Of a stretch of 26,971 nt of DNA, positions 8,769-17,177 are shown one piece after another; positions within the stretch are counted from its first letter, which is position 1; each line of letters begins with the position of its first letter. Source of the DNA: a virus; IMG/VR virus record IMGVR_UViG_3300010885_008817, positions 1 to 26,971 of that record; one strand, given 5' to 3'. The notes under the pieces are model-generated. The model did not search any database, was not told the DNA's origin, and saw only the letters and a program-made list of their open reading frames with translations. The position numbers and the translations under genes are program-made.

Positions 8769-11700
8769 TATTTTTTAAGATTTTGTAGATAGCGTTCTCT
8801 TGCCGCCATTATATCGGAAGATTTATCCTTAGGAAGAATTACAGTCAAACCAAAAGCCTGAGGCTTTGTAATAATCTTTTGTGTAACATTGTCACGCAAT
8901 TGATTATATTTAGCCCTTGTTGTGCTTTTAAGAGAGAAAAAATCTGTAGGGTTTTGAACTATATCTTCAAGTAATTTTTGCTCATAATCAGATACATTAC
9001 CAACACCAATAAGTTCTTTTCTTAAATTTCCAGCAAGTTCTCTTGTTAATTGTAATGCAGTACCTCTTTGCTCAGGACTTAAAGAAGCAAATTGAGTTTC
9101 ATTAATTTTTTCAAGTTTATCAATAATTGAAGTAGCATTCAATATATGTGTATATTCTTCCCTGAACTTTGAAGCATCAGCAGGAGAACCAAAAGAACCA
9201 AGACCACCTAGTTTAACTGGGCTTGTAGATATAAACTGTGTAGGAACATAATCTCCATTTGGAGTAAGTTGACCAAACTGAACAGCCTTGTTAGCGGCTA
9301 ATTCATGAGGTTGCATCCCAGAATGGCTCATTTGTTTCCATTCTTTACCATCAAAGAACACTGCACCATAGGGAGTATTTCTAAACTGCAAAGATTCTTC
9401 AGGATACATCTGCTTATACATATCATTAAACGAAGCAGGAAGATACCCAAACTTTTTAATAAGATATTGTTTAAGTTGTGTTTTCTTTTCTTCAGCACTT
9501 AAAGTTTCTGGAGTCTGTAAATTTCCTAGTACTTGAGGTCTAACATAAGTATAATCGCTTACACCAGTGCCAGAATCAACAGTGTTATTTTCAGAAGGTT
9601 TTTGATAAGCAGGATTTATCGTAGAATCCTGACCAGAAAGAACCTTTGGATAAATGTCGTTAAGAAGCATATCATGATTAACAAGCCTTGATTTTAACTG
9701 CTGTTCAATTCCAGAAAACCCCTGTTGTCTAGATTTCATATCGTTAATCTTGTTATCAAGAGTAGCCATGATTCTAGATTTTTCAAGAGAAGTCATATCA
9801 TCTTTAGCACCTAGTTCTTTTGCAAAAGGAATTCCTCCAGCAAATCCATATCCAGTTCTTAGTTTTCTTACATCTGTAAGTGCAGAATTTATTTCTGTTC
9901 TTATTGTTGCATCATAAATATTATCAGGAACATCTTCTTTTCCACCTTTAACCATTCCATTAACAAGAGCAGTCCAGAAAGCACCTCTTGCCGCTTGAGT
10001 TCCAACTTTTGCAACAAGGTCAGCCTTTTGAGCCGCAGTAAGACTTGCTTTAATAAGTCCACCTTCACGAAGTGCAGAATCAATAGCATTTCCAAGAAGT
10101 TCTTTTTTGCCAGCAGATGAAATAGTCTCATTGCCAATTTCAGCAACTTTAAGATATCCATCATATTCCTTTTTTGCATTAGCGGCAAGTTCAGCAATTC
10201 TAGTTTCTTGTGCCATTCCTTTCATTCCTTTAATTGCCTGAACTCCTTGTTTTAGTCCTCCACCAAGTTTAGCACCAGCACCAAACCAAAGTAAAGCCGC
10301 ATCAGCACCTACTTTTGTAGCAAGTGCAATATCAGGATGCATCATTGCAGATTGACCTATGGTATTATAATCAACCATAGAGGAATCTCCTTTTGCAACA
10401 GAATCTCTCATTGCCTGCAAATATCCAATAGCAGGTTGAATAGAACGCTTTTGAGAATCAATATCACTTAGTCTTTCATATGTGCTGTCTTTTGCTATCC
10501 TGATTTTTTCTTGTTCAGGTTGCGTATAAGAACTAATAGGTTTTTGTGCAGATACTTCAGGAAGTTTAGCACCAGATGCAATAGCACCAGCCTGATTACC
10601 CATAGCAAGTCTGCTAGGAGTATTTACTGGAAGTATGTTAAGAGGAACTTGTGTTGCATCATATTCTGAATCTACAACTTTTTCAGGAGATATTTTAGAG
10701 GCATTAACATCTCCAGTATAAGAAATGTTTCCTTCAGTATCTGTGCTAAATTTATTTATGTCTGATTCACTAGGCCCATTTTCACCTAATGCACCTTCAT
10801 TGCTATTGTTTTGATACTGTTCAATACCCTGAGAAACATCATATGGTTCTGGTGGAGTATAATTTTTATTATTAATATCAACTTGTTCTTTATTTACTTT
10901 TCTAGGTTTAAAAATTTGAACTCCTTCTTTTGGTTTAGGAACTCCTACGCCTACTGCATCTACTGATAAATCAATTTTAGTACCAACTTTTATAGTATTA
11001 GGATTGTAACCTTGTGCAATCATTGCTTTTGCAACCCATGTAGTACTTCTTCCTGTTGCATTTGCAATCATAGCAGGAGTATCTCCTTTTTTAATTGTAT
11101 ACAAAGAATCTGAATTTTCAGAAGTTGACTCAGAAGCATTAAGATTACCAACTAAATAAGGAGGTGCTATATTAGTTCTAGTCTGTTGGCTTGGGTCAGT
11201 ATAACTTCCACTTTCAGCAAGAACCCTTCCAAGTTGAGTACGCTTTGTTACAAGAGATTTAAGAAGAGAAATATCAGATTCATCTTTAAGCCCCCATTGT
11301 TTTGAAAGTTTATCTTGAAGAGCAATTGCCTGAGAATTTGTTTTCTTAAATTCATTGTACAGTTGCAAACTTTGTTCAGAACTAAACTTAGGAGCAGGAG
11401 CCTGTGCTATAACTGCAGATGTACCTAAATTAGCAGTAGTTCCTGTCTGTTGCATTGAAGGCAGATTAATGTCAGGAAGTCCTGTTTGAGCCGCAGGGTC
11501 TCCTTGATAAGAAGTAGCATTAGTTCCAGAATTAATAGCACTAGAAGGTAAAGGAAGTCCAGCAGGAGCAGATTGAGGAGAGCCTTGTCCTTGAGCCCAT
11601 TCATTGTCTCTTGCATTAGAATAATATCTATCAAACAACGACATTGGATGATTAGACAATTCGCTGTTATTAAATTCATCAACAGAGTTAACATTTCCAA

Positions 11701-12376
11701 CTAGGTCTAAGGAATAAGCCTTAGCCTGAGGACTCATTTTATCATTTGAATTAATAGCATTAGGAAGATTACGCTTCCAATTATCTACATATTCCTGTTC
11801 AGCAACAGGTTTAGCACCAGCAGGAAGTTTAGATACCTGATTGCGATAACTATTTCTTACAGATTGTTCATTGTCATTAAATGACATTCCATTGCTCCAT
11901 CCTTCAGCCTGACCCATTGCAGATGTATTTTGAACACCAGTTTCAGGATTAAATTCACCAATGGCTCGTCTTTGCTGACTTGATTTAATTTGTTCATATA
12001 CACCTAAATCTCTATTGAACTCACCCCATGTAGCCTTAGCCTGATTTAAAATGCCAAGTCTTGCAGGAAGAGCCTTTGTTTTAACAGAAGAAAGGTCATT
12101 AACAAGAGGGTCTAGATGATGTGCAAATTGAGCATATTCTGGGTCTGACAATAGCATCTCTTGCATTGAAGCAATATGATGAGACATAGCATCAGCATCA
12201 GCAAGAGACTGGTCATTCAGTGCTGAATTTTTATGATATTCTTTAATTCCTTCAGCAAGATTTAAACCAAAAGCCTGTATTCCTTGTTGATAATTTCTGC
12301 CTATATTAGCACCAGCCTCAGACATTCCTGAGACTGGCTGAATGCCATTAGTATACTGTTGGAAATTAGAAGCCAT
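8768..12376 (-). CDS. Internal virion/ejection protein with LysM domain (gp15 position)
   Basis: This 1202-aa protein follows the 317-aa Gln-rich protein and precedes the 2281-aa protein, the same slot as T7 gp15. Residues about 424-471 form a LysM-like domain: YTIKKGDTPAMIANATGRS, then further on GYNPNTIKVGTKIDL, matching the usual LysM start (Y-x-V/I-K-x-G-D-T) and end (P-x-x-I-x-V-G-x-x-I). LysM binds the N-acetylglucosamine backbone of peptidoglycan, so it may anchor the ejected channel in the cell wall. The N-terminus (1-260) is helical and rich in Q and N; 260-330 is a Pro/Ser/Thr linker. Around 680-715 and 785-810 lie Gly/Ala-rich hydrophobic stretches that may touch membranes. The start ATG follows TAA by three bases in AT-rich sequence. 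Structural role is inferred mainly from position and size. Confidence 0.82.
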   Translation of the reverse strand: MASNFQQYTNGIQPVSGMSEAGANIGRNYQQGIQAFGLNLAEGIKEYHKNSALNDQSLADADAMSHHIASMQEMLLSDPEYAQFAHHLDPLVNDLSSVKTKALPARLGILNQAKATWGEFNRDLGVYEQIKSSQQRRAIGEFNPETGVQNTSAMGQAEGWSNGMSFNDNEQSVRNSYRNQVSKLPAGAKPVAEQEYVDNWKRNLPNAINSNDKMSPQAKAYSLDLVGNVNSVDEFNNSELSNHPMSLFDRYYSNARDNEWAQGQGSPQSAPAGLPLPSSAINSGTNATSYQGDPAAQTGLPDINLPSMQQTGTTANLGTSAVIAQAPAPKFSSEQSLQLYNEFKKTNSQAIALQDKLSKQWGLKDESDISLLKSLVTKRTQLGRVLAESGSYTDPSQQTRTNIAPPYLVGNLNASESTSENSDSLYTIKKGDTPAMIANATGRSTTWVAKAMIAQGYNPNTIKVGTKIDLSVDAVGVGVPKPKEGVQIFKPRKVNKEQVDINNKNYTPPEPYDVSQGIEQYQNNSNEGALGENGPSESDINKFSTDTEGNISYTGDVNASKISPEKVVDSEYDATQVPLNILPVNTPSRLAMGNQAGAIASGAKLPEVSAQKPISSYTQPEQEKIRIAKDSTYERLSDIDSQKRSIQPAIGYLQAMRDSVAKGDSSMVDYNTIGQSAMMHPDIALATKVGADAALLWFGAGAKLGGGLKQGVQAIKGMKGMAQETRIAELAANAKKEYDGYLKVAEIGNETISSAGKKELLGNAIDSALREGGLIKASLTAAQKADLVAKVGTQAARGAFWTALVNGMVKGGKEDVPDNIYDATIRTEINSALTDVRKLRTGYGFAGGIPFAKELGAKDDMTSLEKSRIMATLDNKINDMKSRQQGFSGIEQQLKSRLVNHDMLLNDIYPKVLSGQDSTINPAYQKPSENNTVDSGTGVSDYTYVRPQVLGNLQTPETLSAEEKKTQLKQYLIKKFGYLPASFNDMYKQMYPEESLQFRNTPYGAVFFDGKEWKQMSHSGMQPHELAANKAVQFGQLTPNGDYVPTQFISTSPVKLGGLGSFGSPADASKFREEYTHILNATSIIDKLEKINETQFASLSPEQRGTALQLTRELAGNLRKELIGVGNVSDYEQKLLEDIVQNPTDFFSLKSTTRAKYNQLRDNVTQKIITKPQAFGLTVILPKDKSSDIMAARERYLQNLKK

Positions 12377-12379
12377 AAA

Positions 12380-13333
12380 TTATTTACCTTTGAAAGTCAT
12401 TCCATATTGACCTAAGTAAGAAGAAGGGGAACTTGAAAGCCCAGCACCTATAGCACCACCAGCAACTGTACTAGCGGTAGTTCCACCTAGTATAGAGCCT
12501 AGTGCTGGATTTCCAAGGAAAGCACCGCCAATAGCACCAGCCATTCCCATAAGTCCACTGGCAAATCCAGACTGAGCCTGAGCATTAGCCATTTTTGCTT
12601 GCATCTCGTTTTGTTGATTAGCAGAAATAAGTGAAGCGTTATATTGAGATTCTGGCTGAAATAGCATACCTTGATTTAAAGCACTATAACTAGAAGATGC
12701 TTGATTCATAAGACCATTAGCAGAAACAGCATTCAATTGGTTCATCATAGGAACTCCGTATTGATTCATTGCATTCCCTTGTCTTTCAACTCCCATATTA
12801 TAAGCAGTGCTTGCATTAGCCAAAGCCTGTTGCTGACGCTGTTGACCCATGTTATAAGAGTTAAGAACTTCTTGACCAATAGCCTGATTACCAGTAAGTC
12901 CTCTAGCCGCCATAGCCGCCCTAGCAGATTGCTGTGATTGCTGTGTCATCTGGGCAGTTAATCCAGTTCCAGCATTCAACTGTTGTTGTGCTGTATTCTG
13001 AATTCCATTAAACAAATTATTAGTATTAGCACCTAGGCTATTTGAATAAGTCTGACCAGCGGATTGTCCAAGATTATTATATATAGAATTCTGAGAACCA
13101 AGCATTTGACTCTGTAAACCTTGAGATTGATTAATAGCCTGACCATACATAGTTCCAATAGAGCCCATCTGTCCCATAAGCCCCTGCTGTTGCATCTGTT
13201 GATACTGAGGAACATATTGTCTTTGAAGACTAAGAAGTTGATTTTGAATTCCACCTTGTGCGTTTAAAGCAGAAGACATTTCCCCCTTATAATCTCTTGC
13301 TTCAGGGGCTTTTATTTCAGATGATTTTCCCAT
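12380..13333 (-). CDS. Gln/Ala-rich internal virion protein (gp14 position)
   Basis: This 317-aa protein is very rich in Q, N, A, S and M, with helical stretches such as QQQGLMGQMGSIG. The C-terminal third holds a glycine-zipper-like hydrophobic segment (about 253-300: GLMGMAGAIGGAFLG, then GGTTASTVAGGAIGAG). This composition is typical of small DNA-ejection proteins (T7 gp14, P22 gp7/gp16 type), which leave the head first and insert in the outer membrane. It sits directly before the two large internal proteins, with a gap of one base after the 143-aa gene and three bases before the next. There is no signal peptide, as expected for a packaged protein. Family assignment is by composition and synteny, not by clear motif. 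Confidence 0.78.
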   Translation of the reverse strand: MGKSSEIKAPEARDYKGEMSSALNAQGGIQNQLLSLQRQYVPQYQQMQQQGLMGQMGSIGTMYGQAINQSQGLQSQMLGSQNSIYNNLGQSAGQTYSNSLGANTNNLFNGIQNTAQQQLNAGTGLTAQMTQQSQQSARAAMAARGLTGNQAIGQEVLNSYNMGQQRQQQALANASTAYNMGVERQGNAMNQYGVPMMNQLNAVSANGLMNQASSSYSALNQGMLFQPESQYNASLISANQQNEMQAKMANAQAQSGFASGLMGMAGAIGGAFLGNPALGSILGGTTASTVAGGAIGAGLSSSPSSYLGQYGMTFKGK

Positions 13334-13334
13334 G

Positions 13335-13766
13335 TTAGGAAATTCCTTTCAATGTTTTCATATAATTATTAGTAAGTTTTTTTGGTTTATTAAAGCGTAT
13401 CATCCATTTGTCTTGATTTTCCCAGTTAGGAAATCTTTGCCATAATTTTGATACAATAAATGATGTGGATTCTTTTGTTTTGGAAATCATATCCATTACG
13501 CATATATCCATTACGGATTCTTCTTCTTTGGTAAATTGTTTAATTGAAAATAGTAAATTTAAAATATTGTTATTGAACTTATTTTCTAATGCATATGTTA
13601 CACATACACCATTAATACCATTTTTGTCTGATGAAACTATAAGATAATTGTTATTAAAAGACCAAATTAAGTAATCAGTAAGTTCTTTATCGTTTAATGT
13701 AAAAGGCTGACCTCTTCCAGAATATCTATTTTCTTTGATAAAATCTGTTAAGTCAGAAAGAAGCAT
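13335..13766 (-). CDS. Unrecognised 143-aa protein in gp13 position, possibly GNAT-like fold
   Basis: I do not recognise this protein with certainty. It lies between the gp53-like fibre gene and the Gln-rich ejection protein, where T7 has gp13, a small protein needed for internal core assembly. The alternation of short strands and helices (LIVSSDKNGINGVCVTYAL, then a helix around 75-100, then LWQRFPNWENQDKWMIRFNKP) is compatible with a degraded GNAT-like fold, which relatives in this slot of some podoviruses show. No clear acetyl-CoA loop (Q/RxxGxG/A) is visible, so catalysis is unlikely. The start ATG lies one base after the upstream TGA, and the stop lies one base before the next ATG. Confidence 0.7.
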   Translation of the reverse strand: MLLSDLTDFIKENRYSGRGQPFTLNDKELTDYLIWSFNNNYLIVSSDKNGINGVCVTYALENKFNNNILNLLFSIKQFTKEEESVMDICVMDMISKTKESTSFIVSKLWQRFPNWENQDKWMIRFNKPKKLTNNYMKTLKGIS

Positions 13767-13767
13767 A

Positions 13768-14808
13768 TCAATATCCTATAGCAAACCATCTAGGGGCTCC
13801 TGTATTGCCTCTTACACTTCCAGAGTAAGTCAATAAAGCAACAAAAGAACTTGATGTTTGAGGGCCATTAATTTGCCAAAAGTTTTCTGCTTGTGCAACA
13901 GGAGATGTTACAGTAGTTGCAGTTGCACTTGTTACTTGAACCGACAAACAAGCAGTAGGAAAAGGAATAGGAAATGTAATGGTTTGTGAATTATAAGTAG
14001 AAGTTCCAGCAGTTCCAACTCCCCATTGCATAATAAGACCATTTGGCAATGTAACATAACCATTTGTTAATTTGCTTACTGTTCCATCAACATATGTTTT
14101 GTTAGCAAGATGAGCCCCTATTGTTGGTGCTTGTGGTGCAGAAATATTTCCAACAACACTTCCAATAATTTGGGCTCCATCAAATATAGTAGTACCAGTT
14201 ACAGTAAGTGTTCCATTAACATATGCATCTCCATTAATGTATTCATTTCCTGTAACATAATGACTTCCAAGATTCTTTGTAGAGGCAAGTTTAATGTAAG
14301 AAACTGTACCACTAGAACCAACAGAAACAGGTGATATTGAATATGTAAATAAATCTACAGATGTTACTGTAATTTTATATATTCCGCTGAATGCTGAATT
14401 AGAAGATGTAAAAGAAAGAACTTGACCAGTTGAAAGTCCATGAGCCGTAGAAGAAACAGTAACTAATATACCATTTACAGAAGCCCAAGATTTTCCTGTA
14501 ACTTCAATTCCGTCATTAGGAGTTAAAGTTATGTCAGAATTAATTTGTCCTACAATATTAGAAGTTGTAAGATTAGTTATATTAGCAGTAGCACTAGTAA
14601 GAATTTCTGTTATTGAAGCCTTTCTAAGAGCAGTTGCTGTTTGGTCATATATAAGTACTAGGTCAGCACCATCAACAGCCCCAGAGATGGCTCCTTGTTC
14701 TGTTATAGCACCAGCCTGAAGTGTTGAATTGTCAACAAGGTCATTAAGTTTTTGAAAAGTAACCTGTTCAGTATCATGAAATGTTTGTCCTTTAGAAATT
14801 TGAGCCAT
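13768..14808 (-). CDS. Tail fibre / receptor-binding protein with gp53-like C-terminal domain
   Basis: This 346-aa protein starts with a short helical N-terminus (VTFQKLNDLVDNSTL) followed by a segment like those that attach fibres to phage tails. The middle (about 95-200) is beta-rich and includes an Ig-like or hinge domain (GLSTGQVLSF, GIYKITVTSVD). A triple-strand-like motif with YVDGTV follows near 235. The C-terminal 100 residues have LPNGLIMQWG, TFPIPFPTACLSVQVT and end in RWFAIGY; this pattern matches the gp53-like tail-fibre tip domain, which binds the host surface. It follows the tail-nozzle gene by one base. Together with the 603-aa fibre it gives the virion two candidate receptor-binding proteins. 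Confidence 0.85.
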   Translation of the reverse strand: MAQISKGQTFHDTEQVTFQKLNDLVDNSTLQAGAITEQGAISGAVDGADLVLIYDQTATALRKASITEILTSATANITNLTTSNIVGQINSDITLTPNDGIEVTGKSWASVNGILVTVSSTAHGLSTGQVLSFTSSNSAFSGIYKITVTSVDLFTYSISPVSVGSSGTVSYIKLASTKNLGSHYVTGNEYINGDAYVNGTLTVTGTTIFDGAQIIGSVVGNISAPQAPTIGAHLANKTYVDGTVSKLTNGYVTLPNGLIMQWGVGTAGTSTYNSQTITFPIPFPTACLSVQVTSATATTVTSPVAQAENFWQINGPQTSSSFVALLTYSGSVRGNTGAPRWFAIGY

Positions 14809-14809
14809 G

Positions 14810-16831
14810 TTATTTTTTAGAAATTAAGTTTTTAACTTTCTGTGTAGCATATATAAAAGCAGAACGAATTGAGGGTCTTAAATTATCTGTTATAAATCTT
14901 AATTGCATAGAAGTACCATACTTACGAATAGGTACACGCCTAGTTTCATCATTGTTAGTTTGTGAACCATAATTGTCAATATGTTCTATGCTGTCATTAT
15001 TTGATATATCAGCATAAGTTTGAATATGACCGCCAGCAGAAAAATTGTAATTTATTTCAGCATTAGTAAAACGCTTATCACTATAAGAATTAAATACATA
15101 ACTTCTTGTTTTCAAAACACTGCTAATTTGATTTGACTGAAAAGAAGTTTCACTAAGGTATGCAGGAAGTCTGAATGGAAGAATGGGTGTGCCAGTTGCT
15201 TGACCAAACTCATCATAATCCAGTTCTTCCATCAAAAATACCCCTTCAGTTTGGTCTATATAAAATAATCGTCTTTGTTTGTCTTTTTTGGCGATAAGAA
15301 GATTCTTTACAAATGCAGAGCCAGCCTTAGCAAAAAAACAGTCTCCATATTCAGGAATAAGAAAAGCCAAATTTTCAGTAAATGAAGGTTTAATTACAAA
15401 AGCAGATTCAGGTATTTCTATTGTAAACACTCTGTCATCAAATGGAGCAGAAATTCCGTTGTCATAAAAACCTACAACTAAATAAGTGCCATTTGGCATT
15501 AAGAAATCAATTTCTGTTTCATCAACTTTATATGATTTTCCAAAATTCATATTTACTTTATCTCCTACTATAAGTCCATGAGGTTGCAATGGAGCAAGTT
15601 CTTCAGATGACTCAATAGTTAGGTAATAGTTTTTACCAAAATAAGTTAAAGATTCCCAACTTGGAGAAGCCTGTCCAATCCATCTATATGCCTGAAGTGT
15701 ATTTACAACGCTAACAGAAGATGGATATAAATCTACCGATTCCCACTGTTTAAGTATAAAATTATATACCAACACAGCGTTATTATCAACCGAATTGTCC
15801 AAAGGAACGGCAAGATAATACCGTCCATTCCAATAGGTAGCAACAGCACCAGAAGCATAAATCCTGTTGATTCGTTGAATAACATCGTTAATTGGTGCTG
15901 AAAGTGGGTTTGCTTGAGTAAGCAACCTCATTGACTCATTAGAGCCAACTTGAGAAGGTTGCATAAAGTATACACCTGTATCAGAAAGAAATATAATACC
16001 ACCATCTGCCTGAACTACGCTACTATTAGCAACACAACCTATGTCATTAACAAGTGTTTTTACAAAACAATCATTAGCAAGAGCATCACCAGTAATATAG
16101 CGTCCAAGTCCAATATTTACATAGAATATTGAATTACGCATGAATACAACGAATTCATTAAGAGTCCAAGGTGCAACTGAAACTACTTCATCATTGCTAC
16201 CTTGATTAAATGTAAATGCATCTAAGTCATCCCAAGTATCAAAATCTAAATAATTACTTACACATACAGTATCTCTAACTCTAGGATGACCAGCAGATAT
16301 ATAACCATTACTAGCAGTTTGTCCTATAGCAATCATTCGATTACAATAGTAAATTAAACCTATGCAATTAGGAAATTTACTACCAGTTCCAGTAGTAGGA
16401 AATGCTGTAATAGTTGTTTGCAAGTCCCATTTCAATGGACGCTTGTCATGCCCACGACTGATATAAACATTATCTACTGCACTAACAACAGTACAACCAA
16501 CAGTAGTATCAATTGTTTCTCCTTCTGGAAAATTTACCTTAGAAGAAATAGAATCTGTTTGTGGATTATATGTGTATAAACCATCACCTATAACAATAAT
16601 TATAATTTCTTGTCCTGTAGAATCAAGATAAACACCAGACCCAAAAATCTGTTGATTTTCAAGAACTGATGCAGTTTTACGCTGAAGTCCTTTTCTTACC
16701 GTAGCAACACCACGGTCTAGTCTAAAATTCTGTGATTGACTGACTATCCCTTTTGACAATGAGGCAGGGTTGTCACGGCTATTAAGCCCGACAAATGCCA
16801 TATCTCCGTCTTGTTGATAGTCATTAGCCAT
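14810..16831 (-). CDS. Tail nozzle / tail tubular protein B (T7 gp12-like)
   Basis: This 673-aa protein fits tail tubular protein B. Near the N-terminus it has FVGLNSRDNPASL and FRLDRGVATVRKGL, which are typical of this family ('G.ntr..p..l..g.....N......G.l..R.G'). Strand-rich repeats with IIVIGDGLYTYNP, VYISRGHDKRPLKW and IIFLSDTGVYFMQ suggest the beta-propeller found in T7 gp12. The C-terminal part includes RSYVFNSYSDKRFTNAEINY and a basic tail (KVKNLISKK). gp12 forms the conical nozzle at the tail end through which DNA passes. Between about 390 and 540 it seems to carry an extra domain (WESLTYFGKNYYLTIESSEE onward). Its ATG shares bases with the TAA of the 33-aa microprotein (TAATG); the AGGTAAG upstream is a weak Shine-Dalgarno-like site. 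Confidence 0.87.
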   Translation of the reverse strand: MANDYQQDGDMAFVGLNSRDNPASLSKGIVSQSQNFRLDRGVATVRKGLQRKTASVLENQQIFGSGVYLDSTGQEIIIIVIGDGLYTYNPQTDSISSKVNFPEGETIDTTVGCTVVSAVDNVYISRGHDKRPLKWDLQTTITAFPTTGTGSKFPNCIGLIYYCNRMIAIGQTASNGYISAGHPRVRDTVCVSNYLDFDTWDDLDAFTFNQGSNDEVVSVAPWTLNEFVVFMRNSIFYVNIGLGRYITGDALANDCFVKTLVNDIGCVANSSVVQADGGIIFLSDTGVYFMQPSQVGSNESMRLLTQANPLSAPINDVIQRINRIYASGAVATYWNGRYYLAVPLDNSVDNNAVLVYNFILKQWESVDLYPSSVSVVNTLQAYRWIGQASPSWESLTYFGKNYYLTIESSEELAPLQPHGLIVGDKVNMNFGKSYKVDETEIDFLMPNGTYLVVGFYDNGISAPFDDRVFTIEIPESAFVIKPSFTENLAFLIPEYGDCFFAKAGSAFVKNLLIAKKDKQRRLFYIDQTEGVFLMEELDYDEFGQATGTPILPFRLPAYLSETSFQSNQISSVLKTRSYVFNSYSDKRFTNAEINYNFSAGGHIQTYADISNNDSIEHIDNYGSQTNNDETRRVPIRKYGTSMQLRFITDNLRPSIRSAFIYATQKVKNLISKK

Positions 16832-16932
16832 TACTTACCTGTTATGGCGTTAAGCAATTCTTTGAATTTATCAGACCATCTAGCACCTACATAAACACCG
16901 CTTAAAAAAACAATGCTAATAATGATAATCAT
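16831..16932 (-). CDS. 33-aa membrane microprotein
   Basis: Reading the - strand between the 78-aa gene and the tail nozzle gives a 33-residue protein: MIIIISIVFLSGVYVGARW, then SDKFKELLNAITGK. Residues 2-17 are one hydrophobic membrane helix with a small-residue face; the rest is a polar, amphipathic tail. Both ends use the TAATG overlap seen at other real junctions here: its ATG overlaps the TAA of the 78-aa gene and its TAA overlaps the ATG of the tail nozzle. This exact fit is the main reason to believe it. Function is unknown. An inner-membrane lysis or assembly peptide is possible, but nothing in the sequence says so. Confidence 0.7.
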   Translation of the reverse strand: MIIIISIVFLSGVYVGARWSDKFKELLNAITGK

Positions 16933-17168
16933 TACTTAATAGGATGCTTAGGAAGTTCAGGAGCAATAGGAGCAGGAGTATACTTCCAGCCCTTAACTTT
17001 AATGTCAGCAAGTGCAGAAGCATTAGTGTTATAAATAGTAGCATCCCAAGCAGTAAAAATGCGTGTAGGCTTGTCTGCAGGAGCGTCTTTAAGTAGCATA
17101 ACAGAACCGTTATCCACAAGGACGCAGGTCTTGCCAGCGGGAAGAATAATATCTTTAGGTGTATTCAT
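16932..17168 (-). CDS. Unrecognised 78-aa protein with Pro-rich tail
   Basis: This small protein lies between the 603-aa fibre and the membrane microprotein. Residues 1-65 look beta-rich (DIILPAGKTCVLVDNGSVML, then RIFTAWDATIYN), and the C-terminus is proline-rich and basic (YTPAPIAPELPKHPIK). There is no signal peptide or membrane segment. Position among tail genes suggests a minor virion protein or a fibre-associated protein (chaperone or adaptor), but this is only context. The start ATG is nine bases after the fibre stop, in AT-rich sequence without Shine-Dalgarno motif. Its stop forms TAATG with the next start. Confidence 0.72.
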   Translation of the reverse strand: MNTPKDIILPAGKTCVLVDNGSVMLLKDAPADKPTRIFTAWDATIYNTNASALADIKVKGWKYTPAPIAPELPKHPIK

Positions 17169-17177
17169 AAGTATAAA

